DNA of 64,000 nucleotides from Megalonaias nervosa (taxonomy: Eukaryota; Mollusca; Bivalvia; Unionida; Unionidae), in contig JAECUM010011089.1 in NCBI GenBank assembly GCA_016617855.1, forward strand, positions 1-64,000, in the 5' to 3' direction. A program made the position numbers and the translations under genes. Within the stretch, counting starts at the first letter, position 1, and the number at the start of each line of letters is the position of its first letter. This document shows, piece by piece, positions 1 to 64,000 of the stretch. The notes under the pieces were generated by a model that did not search any database, was not told the origin of the DNA, and worked only from the letters and a program-made list of their open reading frames with translations.

Positions 1-210
1 AATATAAATCCAGGTTTGAATACACTATAAATTCCAGTGAATGTCTCTATCCAAGAATGTTATCATATCACTTTTATATTTCCAGAGAAAATAATGACTT
101 GAATTCAATAATTTGAAGAAATAAAATTCAGCCAAAAATTACTGGTCACAACATATAATACATCTTGATTGTGCTAAGACTTAAAGCACGAATGGTAAAA
201 TCCTCTCATT

Positions 211-250
<40 letters not shown>

Positions 251-462
251 CACACTTGACCTCAGGTCACAATTAGCATTTTCTAAAAAAAACATTACCT
301 AATGGAAATTAACCTACTAGAATGATCCTGATGTTTACAAAATCAAGACCATAACCTGGATTACACTCAGGAAATTACAAAACAAAGACCGAAATAAACA
401 TATTTACTTCTTCTATTAATAACAAGCCTGATATTAAACCCATACACAGAGAATAATTTAGC
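1..462. other. Upstream sequence, nothing recognised
   Basis: AT-rich. Apart from the TA microsatellite I see no exon or element. The upstream GH31 exon needed to precede exon 1 was not found here. Confidence 0.5.
214..246. repeat. (TA)n microsatellite
   Basis: About 16 TA units followed by catacacac. Confidence 0.95.
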
Positions 463-466
463 TATG

Positions 467-1435
467 TGTTACGTATCGGCTCGTTTAAAGTAACACAAAG
501 AAAAGAGTGACTACAACAAGCTTTGTAAATTTTAACAAAAATAATTTATTTCCCTAGAAAACACGGTGAAAAGGTAAAAATATGAAACAAGACTTACGAT
601 TTATGAAGAAGATCCAAAAATTTGTCCTAATATTGTGAAAACACATAAGTCCTGTGACTAAACAGTTTAAATTGACGTAGTCTGAATCTCAATTCCGTTC
701 CAAGATGGCGGATGATGACGTGAGACGAAGGTTTTACACAAGGGTCCAGAATTTTCACTGTGAATCACAATTTGTATTGTTCTGTTCCAATTTAGAAATA
801 ATTTCAGCAAATGTCTTTGTCTAAAGCCAGTTGTGTAGTTCTCCAGGGAAAATAATTATTATTTAGAAGGTAGACGAAGTAGAACTATCCTCAATAACAA
901 AACACATGTTATTCTTCATACGTACGAACGAACAACTCTTTCCAGCACAAAAGAATACCTTCTTAAGGTATTGAAAACTGATGTTGTGATGTGACTCTCT
1001 AAGATGTTAAAATATGACTCTAGACTAGTTCGCAGGTGCCTGAGTATTTTAAAGCAAACTAATGCATTATTTCATGTACAAGCACGAAGAAATCAAGCGA
1101 TTTCGAAATATCGCCAACGTAGTATAGAATGTCAACAAGTATTATTAGTAATGACCGTGGTCACAACCAATCATTTACATAGCTATTTCCGACTGTTTAC
1201 TTGAATCGACAAAAACCGTCATGCAAAAATCGTGCTTACGCGAGTCACATTTACGTTTTAAATAAACACGATGTTTCTAACAAAATATCAGACCCTGCGA
1301 ACATAATCATTATCATAATAATAATTACATTTAATGATATAAAAATGAAATAGAAATGAAATAAAAATAAAATAGAAAGAATTAGAAAAAATTCAAATCT
1401 TACGACACATGTAATTTAACTACAGGGTCGTAACA
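467..1435 (+). mobile_element. Solo LTR copy A (969 bp), TG...CA ends, 4-bp target duplication
   Basis: Begins TGTTACGTATCGG and ends CAGGGTCGTAACA, so the termini are inverted (TGTTACG/CGTAACA) with TG...CA ends. The 4-bp sequence tatg flanks it at 463-466 and 1436-1439. The internal sequence near its start (agaaaagag, then aataatttatttccctagaa) recurs at 10678, 34439, 46896, 49640 and 63707. TG...CA with a 4-bp duplication fits a solo LTR of a Ty3/Gypsy-like element; superfamily is inferred from ends only, with no gag or pol seen. Confidence 0.75.
705..727 (+). promoter_or_regulatory. YY1-like plus CRE-like motif pair inside LTR copy A
   Basis: The sequence caagatggcgg (701-711) matches the YY1 consensus, and tgacgtgag (717-725) is a CRE/ATF-like site. 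Such pairs occur in retroelement promoters, so this may be part of the LTR promoter. The ATG in the YY1 site opens a 39-codon frame (705-824) starting MADDDVRRRF, with no known match; it is probably incidental. Confidence 0.25.
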
Positions 1436-1723
1436 TATGTGTTAGTTGTTTACAATGACTAAAATAAAAAAGTCAATTTGGGTTAAGCTAAAATGAACTC
1501 AATTTTGGACAAGGCTAAGTCCAACATACAATGTTACATTACAATAGCATGTAATAAAATAAAATAAAAAACTAACAAACAAAGCAGATTAAATATGCAT
1601 AACAATGTATATATCTTGTAGATATCTTGTAATTAATAGATAATATAGATCAACCTATTGAAGTTATTCTTAAAGAACAAATAACATTGCATGCTGGGAA
1701 TTGTAAACACACAAGACTTAAAT

Positions 1724-1900
1724 CAGGGGTCTCAAACTCAAACCACCCTGAGGGCCGCATGAGGATATTTTCGATGGCCCAAGGGCCACACCACCTTTGT
1801 TATCTATCGTAACACCTTTTGATGCCAATCATTTTGCGGGCCACAGTTTACGGCTTGGCGGTCTGCATGCGGCCCGCGGGTAGCGTGTTTGAGACCCCTG
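1724..1900. mobile_element. hAT-type MITE (177 bp) with perfect 8-bp target duplication
   Basis: Terminal inverted repeats CAGGGGTCTCAAAC (1724-1737) and its complement (1887-1900), flanked by acttaaat at 1716-1723 and 1901-1908. An 8-bp duplication and CAGGGG... ends are diagnostic of the hAT superfamily. It is GC-rich (gcggcccgcggg), unlike its AT-rich surroundings, and has no coding capacity, so it is non-autonomous. Confidence 0.88.
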
Positions 1901-2112
1901 ACTTAAATTATCAGACTTGAAAATGGCTTTATTTCAATTCACAAATCCGGGCGAATTTGACTTTTCAAGACCTGAAACCTTGGAAAAGTGGTTTTAGCGC
2001 TTTGAACGCTTTCGTTGAGAGCATGGACTTATCTATTTCTGTTGTGAATGTATGCGTCTAACCATTCATCCATACATGCATGCCTGTTTACATAACTTGT
2101 ATTTCTAAACAG

Positions 2113-55679
<53,567 letters not shown>

Positions 55680-56119
55680 GTAAGAAGTATTTGACATTGT
55701 GGGTTTTTTGGTTGCATCAATGAGCTCAAAAGGTAATCAAATGATGGAAATAATGATCAAATCATGGTAATTATTTAAAGCTGATTAGATTGTAAATAAC
55801 ATGGAGATAACTCCATTCCATCACAGACCAAATTGTGTGAAAAGGACTATATTTGCAATCTTTAAATTTATCAAGCAAAGCAAAATCATGAAAGTTGAAA
55901 CAAATTTATTAATTTCATTTCTCTCAGCCCAAGAATGGAATATTAAAATCAGATGCAAATGATTATCAAAATTACTGTGAAAAATCCAGAATTTAAAAAG
56001 CTTAATTTTTTTTAAAAAGGCCAAAATATTTGTCAGTAAGATTAGTTATATTAAACTTTCTTCAAATGAATCATGGTATGTAAGTATATAAATAAGATAA
56101 CACAGTTTCCTGACAAATT
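55680..56119. other. Intron 16 start
   Basis: AT-rich sequence following the exon 16 donor. No continuation exon seen. Confidence 0.5.
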
Positions 56120-56132
56120 TGTTGAAAGTGGT

Positions 56133-56458
56133 GATGTGATGTGATGTGATTATGATTTTTAACGTAGCTTTAACAATTTTTCAGTCATATCGCTACGATG
56201 TCTGCAGTGTGGCAGTTTATAGTGATGTCTAGCACTGGGGCATCATGCCGCAGACATTTAGCATGATGTCCCACCCAGTCACATTATCCTGACACCAGGC
56301 CGACCAGTCCTAACACTAACCTCTTAATGCTGAGCGCCAAGCGAGGCAGCTGTTAGTACCATTTTTGTAAGTCTTTGGTATGACTCGACCGGGGGATCGA
56401 ACCCACGACCTCCCGCATCCGAGGCGGACGCTCTAACCACTAGGCCACCGGAGCGGTC
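56133..56458 (-). mobile_element. tRNA-derived SINE, - copy, 13-bp target duplication
   Basis: Reverse complement of the 6297 element. On the - strand: a head with an A box (complement of ctaaccactaggcca, 56432-56446), a B box (complement of ggatcgaaccc, 56394-56404), the same body, and a tail of about three atcac-type repeats. The duplication tgttgaaagtggt lies at 56120-56132 and 56459-56471, perfect over 13 bases. This is the hallmark of LINE-mediated retroposition. Confidence 0.9.
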
Positions 56459-56609
56459 TGTTGAAAGTGGTATCATAGAACTAGATTCTGGAGAAAAAAA
56501 TGTGACATAGATGTGATGATGTCTTCTGCCTCAGCTCTATATAATTTTTTTGTAAGGCTATAATTTATAAAATAGTGAGACAGTGTACCATTATATTGCT
56601 GCTTAATAA

Positions 56610-56805
56610 AGCTAGTCTCAGGCCAGGTTGTTTCCCTTAGATGTGTTTACACTATGCTTCTTGACTTGAAGACAGTCTCAGGCCAGGTTGTTTCCCTTAG
56701 ATGTGCTTACACTGTGTCTGCTTCTTGACATGGAGACAATCTCAGGCCATGTTGTTTCCCATAGATGTGCTTACACTGTGTCTGTTTCTTGACATGAAGA
56801 TAGTT
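56610..56805. repeat. About 64-bp repeat, 3 copies
   Basis: tctcaggccaggttgtttcc plus cttagatgtgcttacac plus tgcttcttgacatgaaga three times, right after the SINE. Confidence 0.9.
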
Positions 56806-57263
56806 ATGTGGAGTACAGTAATTATTTCAGATGTCACAAGGACATTACTATATTATACTGACAGTTTGTGTTTCTCTTAATTGATGGATTGTACTATATA
56901 ACTTGACTATGTTTCTTTATCACATACATTACCTGATCACATTAACATTAGAAAATTACTCTTTGCTACTTCCGAAACCAACTCTCCCTGAAAGATGAAA
57001 AAAAATGTTTTTCTCTCTAAATAATATACAAAGGGAAGTAACTCATCCAGATTAACTCTTGTTTTTGTCAGGTGGCCATCTTTAAACCAGATGTTTAATA
57101 GTTTCAACTTTCACTTGCAAATGTGAACAGTGCATCCAAAGAACCCGTCACAATTCACAGTCAGTTTTGTCCATCCTGTTAAATATAACAGGTGCATTTT
57201 ACCTGTTGAAATTATCCGTATCTTGCATCGTTTACCAGTTCGTGTTGTCCATGTGAAATGGAC
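56806..57263. other. Spacer between the 64-bp repeat and the RTE element
   Basis: Nothing recognised. A frame at 57130-57498 runs into the RTE tail antisense and is not a gene. Confidence 0.45.
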
Positions 57264-60200
57264 TCATCATCATCATCAATCCCTTAACCCAAGAGGTCGT
57301 TGGGACACCACAGTTGACTTTACAACCAATTCTCTCCATCTTTCCCTGTTCTCTACTGCCCTTTGGGAATCTCCAAATCCCATGACCGTACCACTTCAGT
57401 TTGCACTTTTTTACAGTAATCAAGAGGTCTTCATAGGATTCGATGGCTCATTGGATCCTGTTGTGGACTTCTTCATTGGTTACATGGTCAATGTATGAGA
57501 TGTCCAAGATCTTGCAGTAGCATCTCATTTCAAAGGTTTGAATCCTTCTTGTAGATCTGATGTGAGCGTCCGTGTTTCACAAGCATACAGAAAGATGGAT
57601 ATGACAATCAAGCTCATCAGCCTTATTTTGGAACCAAAAGCAATGCTGGTATCTTTCTGGTTTGGAGCCTTCATCTGTGATAATTGATCCCAAGTACTTG
57701 AAGCTTGTGACTCTTTCCAGCTTCTGTCCACTGACCTTTATTTCTGCACTGATGCCATTGGTGTTGTTTGTCATCAGTTTGGTTTTTCAGCGCTAATCTC
57801 CATACCGTATGCTGTGGAGGTTGTGTTGAGGTGCTCAACCAAGTCAGCCAATTCTTTTTCATCTCCTGTTAAACCATCAATATCATCTGCGAAGCGAAGG
57901 TTGGTGATTGTTCTTCCTCCAATGCTGACAGTGCCCTTGTGGTCATGTAAGGCATCCTCCATTATCCTTTCCAGGAAAATGTTGAAGAGTGCAGGCAACA
58001 GTATACATCCCTGTCTGACTCCAACTGTTGTTTGAAACCAATCCCCTCTGCTGCCATTGATGAGAACAGCACTGGTGGCTTTGTCATAGAGGTGCTCAAC
58101 AACCTTTACCAGGTTTGAGCTGATGATTTACTTCCTCATAGTTGCCCATAAGGCAGCATGCCATACCCTATCAAAGGCCTTTTTGAAATCTATAAGGACA
58201 TGGTATAGATTCTGCTGATGCTGAAGGTATTTTTTGCAAAGGAGTCTGAGATTGAAGATTTGTTCTGTGGTGCTCCTTCCTGCTCAGAAGCCTGCCTGCT
58301 CTTCAGCAATAATTTTCTCTGCTTGAGGCTTTAGTCTGTTGAGAATTATCTTCAGCATGACTTTGCTCGGGTGACTGATCAAACTGATGATTCTGTAGTT
58401 TTGGCATAGTTGTAGGTTTCTTTACTTGGGCAGCATGATGACCAAGGGTTGAGTCCATTGGTGGGTCATTCTCCTGTCTGCCATATCTTGTTGCAGATTG
58501 TTGTTAGGACTGTAACCATCTCTTCTCCTCCTGCTTGTTTGAGCTCTGCTGGTATGTTGTCAATGCCGGCTGACTTTCCTTTCTACTACTTTATGAAGAA
58601 TGTGGTTGTCATCAATTTCTTCTACCTCAGGGCAATTTAGTACTGCTGGATCTCCTTGGGTCTTATGACTGTACAGTTCTGAGCAGTATTCTGTCCATTG
58701 CTTGAGGATCTCTTGATCTTCTGTGAGGCATTTTCCTGATTTGTCTTGGATGGTGGTAGTTTTACCTTGTTTATGGGTTGTGAGATCTTTTCACCAGTTG
58801 ATATGCCATTTTGCTGTCATTTTCTACTCAGACTGTCTTCGATTTTGCAGCACTGTCTTTCTATCCAGGATTCCTTTGCCTTTTTCATGCTTTTCCTGAT
58901 CACGTTGTTTATGTCTCTGTATTTTCTAGTTCCTTCATGATCTCTTTTTCCCTTTTTCAGTTCTCTTCTTTTGTTGCATAGTTCAAGGACATCTGTTGTG
59001 ACCCAAGGTTTCTTTGTTTGATGATATTTGCCAATGATCTCACTAGCTGTGCTAGTCACATCTGTGTTGAATGTGGTTGTTAAAGACTCTAGGTCAGTGT
59101 CAAAGGTGCAAATTTATCACCTATCATTGCATGGAAGGCTTCTGCGACTTTTGGATCTTTCAATTTTTCAAGGTCAAATCTGATTCTGGTTTGGTTAGGC
59201 TTTTTGACCATTTTCAGGTGGAGGCAAAACATTGTCATTAATAAATCATGGTCACTTCCGGTATCTGCCCCTGGAAAACTTTGTGTTCTGGCGATATTCA
59301 GTCCTGTGCAGAATCGTTTTTGTCACCAAGATGTAGTCAATCTGGTTGTGATGTTGTCCATCTGGACAGTGCCAGGTCCATCTTCAAGATGCTTTGTGAG
59401 GTCCAAATACCTTGGCTAGCACATGATTGTTGTAGGCAGCAAACTCCAAGAGCCTGAGTCCTCTTTCATTTATTTCTGCATTGCAGGAGGGTCCACAGAT
59501 GCTTTGCCAGTTTGTCTGTGAATCAACTCCCACCTTTGCATTCCAGTCTCCTTGTACAAATAGAATGTCCTTCTTGGGTGAGTTGTCAATGACATGTTGC
59601 AGTTGGTTATAAAAATTCTCCAGTTTGTTGTCATTATAGTTAGATGTGAGTGCATTAAGGACTGTATGATTGTGATGTTGAAGGGATTTGCTCTCAGGCA
59701 GATGGTAATGAACCTGCTTGAGATTGGGCAGCAACCCATAATGCTGTTCACAATGCTCTTGTGGACAAGAAATCCAATGCCATGATTGTGTTTGTCCCCT
59801 CTTCCGCTGAAGTAGAGCTTATGCCCTTCATCTGTTGTTATTTCACCAAAGTTTTTCCAGCGCACTTCGCAGAGACCAATAATGTCCCAGTTGTACCTCT
59901 CCAACTCATGTGAAAGTTCTTTCAACTTTCCCACAGCTCTCAGTGTTCTAATGTTCTATGTACCGATGATGATGTTGTTTCTCCCATGGATCTTGGTAGT
60001 GGGGTCACCAGTAGCATACTTGTCACCTCTGTCCTGGTGTGCAGCGGAATGCGCTGTCATTGTTGACCCAGGCTGCGACAGAATTCGGGAAGGCGCTGTC
60101 ATTGTTGACCCAGGCTGTGACCGATCCGGTATGGAAAAATTGTTAGTTGTCTTCATGTGGTGTGTCAAGGGCAAGATACAGCCTGGCAGAGCCCATCCCT

Positions 60201-60440
60201 CTCCAGACTGGATGACCACAGCCAAACTCCACTGATATAATGTGGCACACCTTGGCCCTGAGCACATGGTCGTTGAGCTCATCTTGGAGCCATTCCACCC
60301 TGGCTGTTGACTTCATCGAGGAAGACTTTTGCCCAGTGATGCTGTGCTATCATCACACTATTTTACCCTTAGTTGGGAGACTCGTGGGGGCGGGAGCGTC
60401 TTATTCCATCCTGTACGGATCCAATGGACCTGTACCACTG
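57264..60440 (-). mobile_element. Nearly full-length RTE-type LINE, frame-broken, antisense to the GH31 gene
   Basis: Reading the - strand from high to low coordinates: an endonuclease domain in two frames (NWDIIGLCEVRWKNFGE near 59880; FVQGDWNAKVGVD near 59560), an inter-domain segment KKPWVTTDVLELCNKRRELK (59059-58817), the reverse transcriptase (ALFNIFLERIMEDALHDHKG and the catalytic motif LRFADDIDGL, 57998-57774), then the post-RT segment shared with the 8265 copy and a short ATG-repeat tail. Frameshifts and stops show it is dead. It lacks about 120 bases (counterpart of 8405-8524). The 5' border near 60440 is uncertain. Confidence 0.88.
60048..60116 (-). repeat. Tandem duplication in the LINE 5' region
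   Basis: gcgctgtcattgttgaccca plus ggctg occurs twice, about 44 bases apart, within the presumed 5' leader of the RTE element. Tandem 5' units occur in promoters of some LINEs. Confidence 0.4.
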
Positions 60441-60603
60441 CCCACAATTGAATAATGACACTCAAGTTTTCAATGGTGTAATTGTGCTCCACCATTGAAG
60501 TTTGGTTTGATGCACATTTCTGAGGTCATGTCAGTAATGTGAGTTCATCAGTTTGAATAATTTGTATATTTTTGTATGCACTTGTTTGTTTTTCATTATA
60601 GAG

Positions 60604-60753
60604 ATGTCATTTAAGTGCAAGAAGTGCAGACATTTTAAAATTGTGGAAGACAACCATAAGACATGCCTTGCCTGCACAAAATGTTCTTCCTCATGCCCAT
60701 GTAGCATATGTGCTATGTTTGCCCAAGGGCAGATGTTTGGTCAAACATCTTGA
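60604..60753 (+). pseudogene. Small Cys-rich frame (49 codons), gag-like N-terminus suspected
   Basis: Starts MSFKCKKCRHFKIVEDNHKT and continues CLACTKCSSSCPCSICAMF: eight cysteines and two histidines in CxxC pairs, a zinc-ribbon look. It resembles the N-terminus of gag-like proteins of some retroelements with tyrosine recombinases (DIRS type), from memory and without proof. A possible acceptor (cattatag at 60594-60601) just upstream means an exon of some gene cannot be excluded. The frame ends 38 codons after the first Cys. Confidence 0.3.
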
Positions 60754-60829
60754 GAAGTAAATTGAATGGCAATGAGAAAAGGGCATGTTCTAAATCTTCC
60801 AAGTTGTAAGCATTCATCTGAATTCAAAA

Positions 60830-61320
60830 TATTTGACCAGTTTTATGGCGGACAACAAGATGCCACTCCCATCCCCGATAAAGATTCCTAAAACAGCACC
60901 AATGGTGAAGATTACTTCAGGTCCACACCAATCAATTCCACTCAAGCTAGACTGGAACTGCATATGATATGCTTTGACTACAACAAGATTTGACATTTAG
61001 GATGTTGATATTGAGTTGGGTGAAACTAGGATCATTTGTAACCCAGTTAGGCTGCCCACTCTGCTTGCTGGACTGAACTGCAAGTTATATTTCATTCACT
61101 GTGTGCTGTCCTACATGGTGTCCAACCAGTTCAGCCATCTTGACAACCAGTGTGCATTTACAGCAATCGCAAATCTATCATTGAGGTCTGGTGAACAGCA
61201 CATCAGAAACATTTCCTACAGTGATGGCATCATTCACCCAGCAGACCATACACATCAAACTGGCATGACAATTGGATCCTTCATTCAGTCTGGCCTAATT
61301 GAGCATGCCTGACCAGCATT
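60830..61320 (+). other. Fragmented open frames, possible decayed element body
   Basis: Follows the Cys-rich frame. Short open pieces read FYGGQQDATPIPDKDS (about 60840-60890) and a 98-codon frame at 61016-61312 (GETRIICNPVRLPTLLAGLN ...). None was recognised. It may be the remains of one element with 60604-60753 and 63090-63350, split by the 22-bp array. Confidence 0.2.
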
Positions 61321-61559
61321 CGCCAGCTGGACTACACTCCATGATTGACATGACTTGGCTGGCCCTACTAGCATATCAAACAATGCCAAACCTTGGACAT
61401 GTAGCATACAGGATGAAGACACCCCTCTCAGTTTGATGAGAGGGGCTGACATGGATTTGCCTTCACATTCCTATCCAACTATGAAAAGACAGAATTCAGT
61501 TTTAATGCAGCAGTCAAAAAGATATACAGAATTTTACCTCAGTTGGAGTACTCACTTTA

Positions 61560-62805
61560 TCCTCTTCCACTGGCAGCCAATACTACATACAAGGGCAACA
61601 ATACTGCATACAATGGCAGCCAGTACTACATACAAGGGCAGTCATTATGACCTACAGTGGCAGCCAATACTACATACAAAGGCAGCCAATACTACATACA
61701 GTGGCAGCCAATGCTACATACAATGACAGCCAGCACTACATACAAGGACAGCCATTACTATGTACAGTGACAGCCAATACTATATATAATGGCAGCCAGT
61801 ACTACATACAAGGGCAGCCATTACTATGTACAGTGGCAGCCAATATTACATATAATGGCAGCCAGTACTACATACAAGGGCAGCCATTACTATGTACAGT
61901 GGTAGCCAATACTACATATAGTGGCAGCCAATACTACATACAAGGGCAGCCAATACTACATACAAGGGCAGTCAATACTACATACAAGGGCAATCAATAC
62001 TACATATAAGGGCAATCAATACTACATACATGGGCAGCCAATACTACATACATGGGTGATCAATACTACATACAGTTGTAGTCAATATTACATACAATGG
62101 CAGCCATTACTACATACAAGGGCAGCCATTACTTCATACAGTTGTGGCCAATACTACATACAGTGGCAGCCAACACTGCATACAAAGGCAGTCAAAACCA
62201 CATACAAGGGCAGCCATTACTACATGCAAAGACAGCCATTACTACATACAAAGACAGCCATAACTACATACAAGGGCAGCCATTACTACATTACAAGGGC
62301 AGCCATTACTACATACAATGGCAGCCATTACTACATACAGTGGCAGCCAATAATGTATACAAAGGCAGTCACTACTACATACAAGGACAGCCATTACCAC
62401 ATACAAAGACAGCTATTACTACATACAGTGACAGCCAATACTACAGTCAAATACAGCCATTACTATATACAAAGGCAGCCATTACTACATACAAAGACAG
62501 CTATTACTACATACAGTGACAGCCAATACTACAGTCAAATACAGCCATTACTATATACAAAGGCAGCCATTACTACATACAAAGACAGCTATTACTACAT
62601 ACAAGAGCAGCCATTACTACATACAAGGGTAGCCATTACTATGTACAGTGGCAGCCATTACTACATACAAGGGCAGTCAATACTACATACAATAGCAGCC
62701 ATTACTACATACAAGGGCAGCCATTACTATATACAAAGACAGCCATTACTACATACAAGTACAGCCATTACTACATACAAGGGTATCAATACTACATACA
62801 ATGGC
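61560..62805. repeat. 22-bp minisatellite, about 56 copies
   Basis: Unit ggcagccattactacataca plus ag. Three units make 66 bases, so a stop-free unit gives very long frames in all three + phases (one of more than 300 codons repeating KGSHYYIQ-RQPLLHT-KAAITTY). These frames are not genes. A 60-bp block (gacagctattactacatacagtgacagcc...) is duplicated near 62400-62600. Confidence 0.96.
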
Positions 62806-63089
62806 AAGGACTTTTTTTATGAAGATAATGAACATTGGTCCATCAGAATTTTACCACAGTCATCAAACAAATTACTTGGCATCTCTCACATAAAAGTTGT
62901 GACTCCAGTAATTCAAGAACCTTCTTATTGGTGAATAATTTATGTAGAACTTTGTCACCACACTGGTACAAATCATGTACCAATGTGTTCCCTAAATAAA
63001 GATATTACTGCTTTAACATGTCTTCTTCATTCTATGATAAAATGGCAATGCCACATCTAAGTGGTCAGTGTGTTGACTTCCTCCCTATT

Positions 63090-63360
63090 CAGAGTTCCAT
63101 TTCTTGCAGTCTTTAGCCTAGCTGAGAAGGCCAGAAGTTACCATGCCTTGGAATCAGTATGCCATATTGCCAAGGTAGTCAATAGGGCTGCTCACCACAT
63201 GATGGCAATGCCCTAATCACTTTTTGTCACCTCAGCTTGATTAGAAGAGACATGCTCCTGCAATTTTTCTCTTAAACCACACCATGTGGTGACTCTGCCT
63301 TCTCCTTTGGTTACACCCTTCTGTTTGCTGGTTGAAATGAGTATGTGAGAAAGCAGGTGG
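63090..63360 (+). pseudogene. Degenerate coding remnant, gag-like suspected
   Basis: One frame stays open from about 63092 to 63218: RVPFLAVFSLAEKARSYHAL then ESVCHIAKVVNRAAHHMMAM, amphipathic-helix-like. Another after 63235 reads RRDMLLQF, then SLKPHHVVTLPSPLV. The composition is protein-like, unlike the flanks. Compared from memory with gag-like ORFs of DIRS-type elements; not confirmed. Confidence 0.25.
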
Positions 63361-63706
63361 CATGGGTATTTCCCCTTAGGCTCTCATTGCATGTTCCTAC
63401 CTCTGTGCAACCACCATTTATTTCTTTCTTCATCAAAGAAGCCTTCACTTCAGAATCATCCAACAGTCTGGCAAACTGAATAAATTTGCCAAGGACTCTA
63501 ACCCTTCCTTGTTAGGATTTAAAAAAAAGATCTCCACTTTAGATGAAAACTTGTTGGTTTCACTAAAGATCTCTCAAATATCTGAAAATTAATTACCAGG
63601 GACTATAAACAATTCTCAAACCAAGTGAATTTAAATTTCAAAAACAAATTGAAGTTTTCTGATATATTTTAATGAAATTCCTATCCCATATAAGCCAGCA
63701 GTTTTC

Positions 63707-64000
63707 TATTATGACTTTATGGTATTAAACTACGTAACAGAAAAGAGCAAAATACAACAAGTTTAGTAAAAATAAACAAATAATTTATTTGCCTAGAATG
63801 CAAAGTGAAAGTCAAAAAGTATAGAGTATTCCGAATGAATTCCAATGGTATTCTAAATGAGTTCCAATGTTTGAAAGTGCTGATGTACCCAAAACCTGGA
63901 ATAGTGTTGATATGCTAACAGTTTGATGTATCACAATGATATAACCCAGAATATCTCTAAATGTATTCACAATAATCCCAAAATAGTGATTTAGTCCTAA
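63707..64000 (+). mobile_element. LTR-family copy F, runs off the window
   Basis: Starts tattatgactttatgg, then actacgtaacagaaaagag, acaaataatttatttgcct, attccgaatgaattccaat and acaatgatataacccagaat. The same order of motifs as the other copies; cut by the window edge at 64000. Confidence 0.65.

Noticed and set aside
705..824. 39-codon frame MADDDVRRRF...
   Set aside because: Inside an LTR copy, short, no known domain; the start overlaps a YY1-like motif.
57130..57498. 122-codon + frame
   Set aside because: Mostly antisense of the RTE 3' end.
61355..62934. + strand frames of 120-337 codons with KGSHYYIQ-type repeats
   Set aside because: Generated by the stop-free 22-bp array; open in all three phases at once.

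Overview
The window is an AT-rich piece of an animal genome, most likely a marine mollusc and plausibly a bivalve. The host gene is read from short GT-AG exons separated by kilobase introns. The repeats (RTE-type LINEs, a tRNA-derived SINE, Penelope and hAT-type remnants, and dense private minisatellites) fit that group. The species call is an inference from style, not from a search. There is one recognisable host gene, on the + strand: a glycoside hydrolase family 31 (GH31) alpha-glucosidase of the maltase-glucoamylase / sucrase-isomaltase / lysosomal alpha-glucosidase type. Sixteen exons between 2113 and 55679 (1,871 coding bases in 53.6 kb, about 3.5 percent) cover the end of the N-terminal beta-sandwich, the whole catalytic barrel with both catalytic aspartates, and the start of the C-terminal beta domain. 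The N-terminal exons should lie before the window. The C-terminal exons were not found and may lie beyond 64000. All exon phases agree except at the exon 2 / exon 3 junction, where about six conserved residues and the reading frame are missing: an assembly error, an unseen exon, or a real lesion. Layout: 1-2112 holds a 969-bp solo LTR and a small hAT MITE with a perfect 8-bp target duplication. Intron 1 carries a 35-bp minisatellite. Intron 2 (5.1-12.4 kb) is a transposon nursery: hAT-like MITE, SINE, double zinc-knuckle fragment, 5'-truncated RTE with its target duplication, a second LINE fragment, two foldback elements and another LTR. Introns 3 to 8 each hold a different minisatellite (29, 56, 42, about 60, 25, 34, 59, about 170 and 38 bp units). 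Introns 10 to 14 hold LTR copies and further arrays (47, about 65, 45, 31, 33, 55, 59 and 27 bp units). The 55.7-64 kb tail has a second SINE copy with a 13-bp target duplication, a nearly full-length but frame-broken antisense RTE element, a possible decayed gag-like element split by a 22-bp minisatellite, and a further LTR running off the end. Most long open frames here are by-products of tandem repeats with units that lack stops; they should not be read as genes. No bacterial-type operon, CRISPR array, rRNA or free-standing tRNA gene is present. I found no convincing new multi-gene system. The points most worth checking are the exon 2 lesion, the intron with about 78 sense-strand AATAAA motifs, the six-copy LTR family, the SINE family and the internally inverted Penelope fragment.
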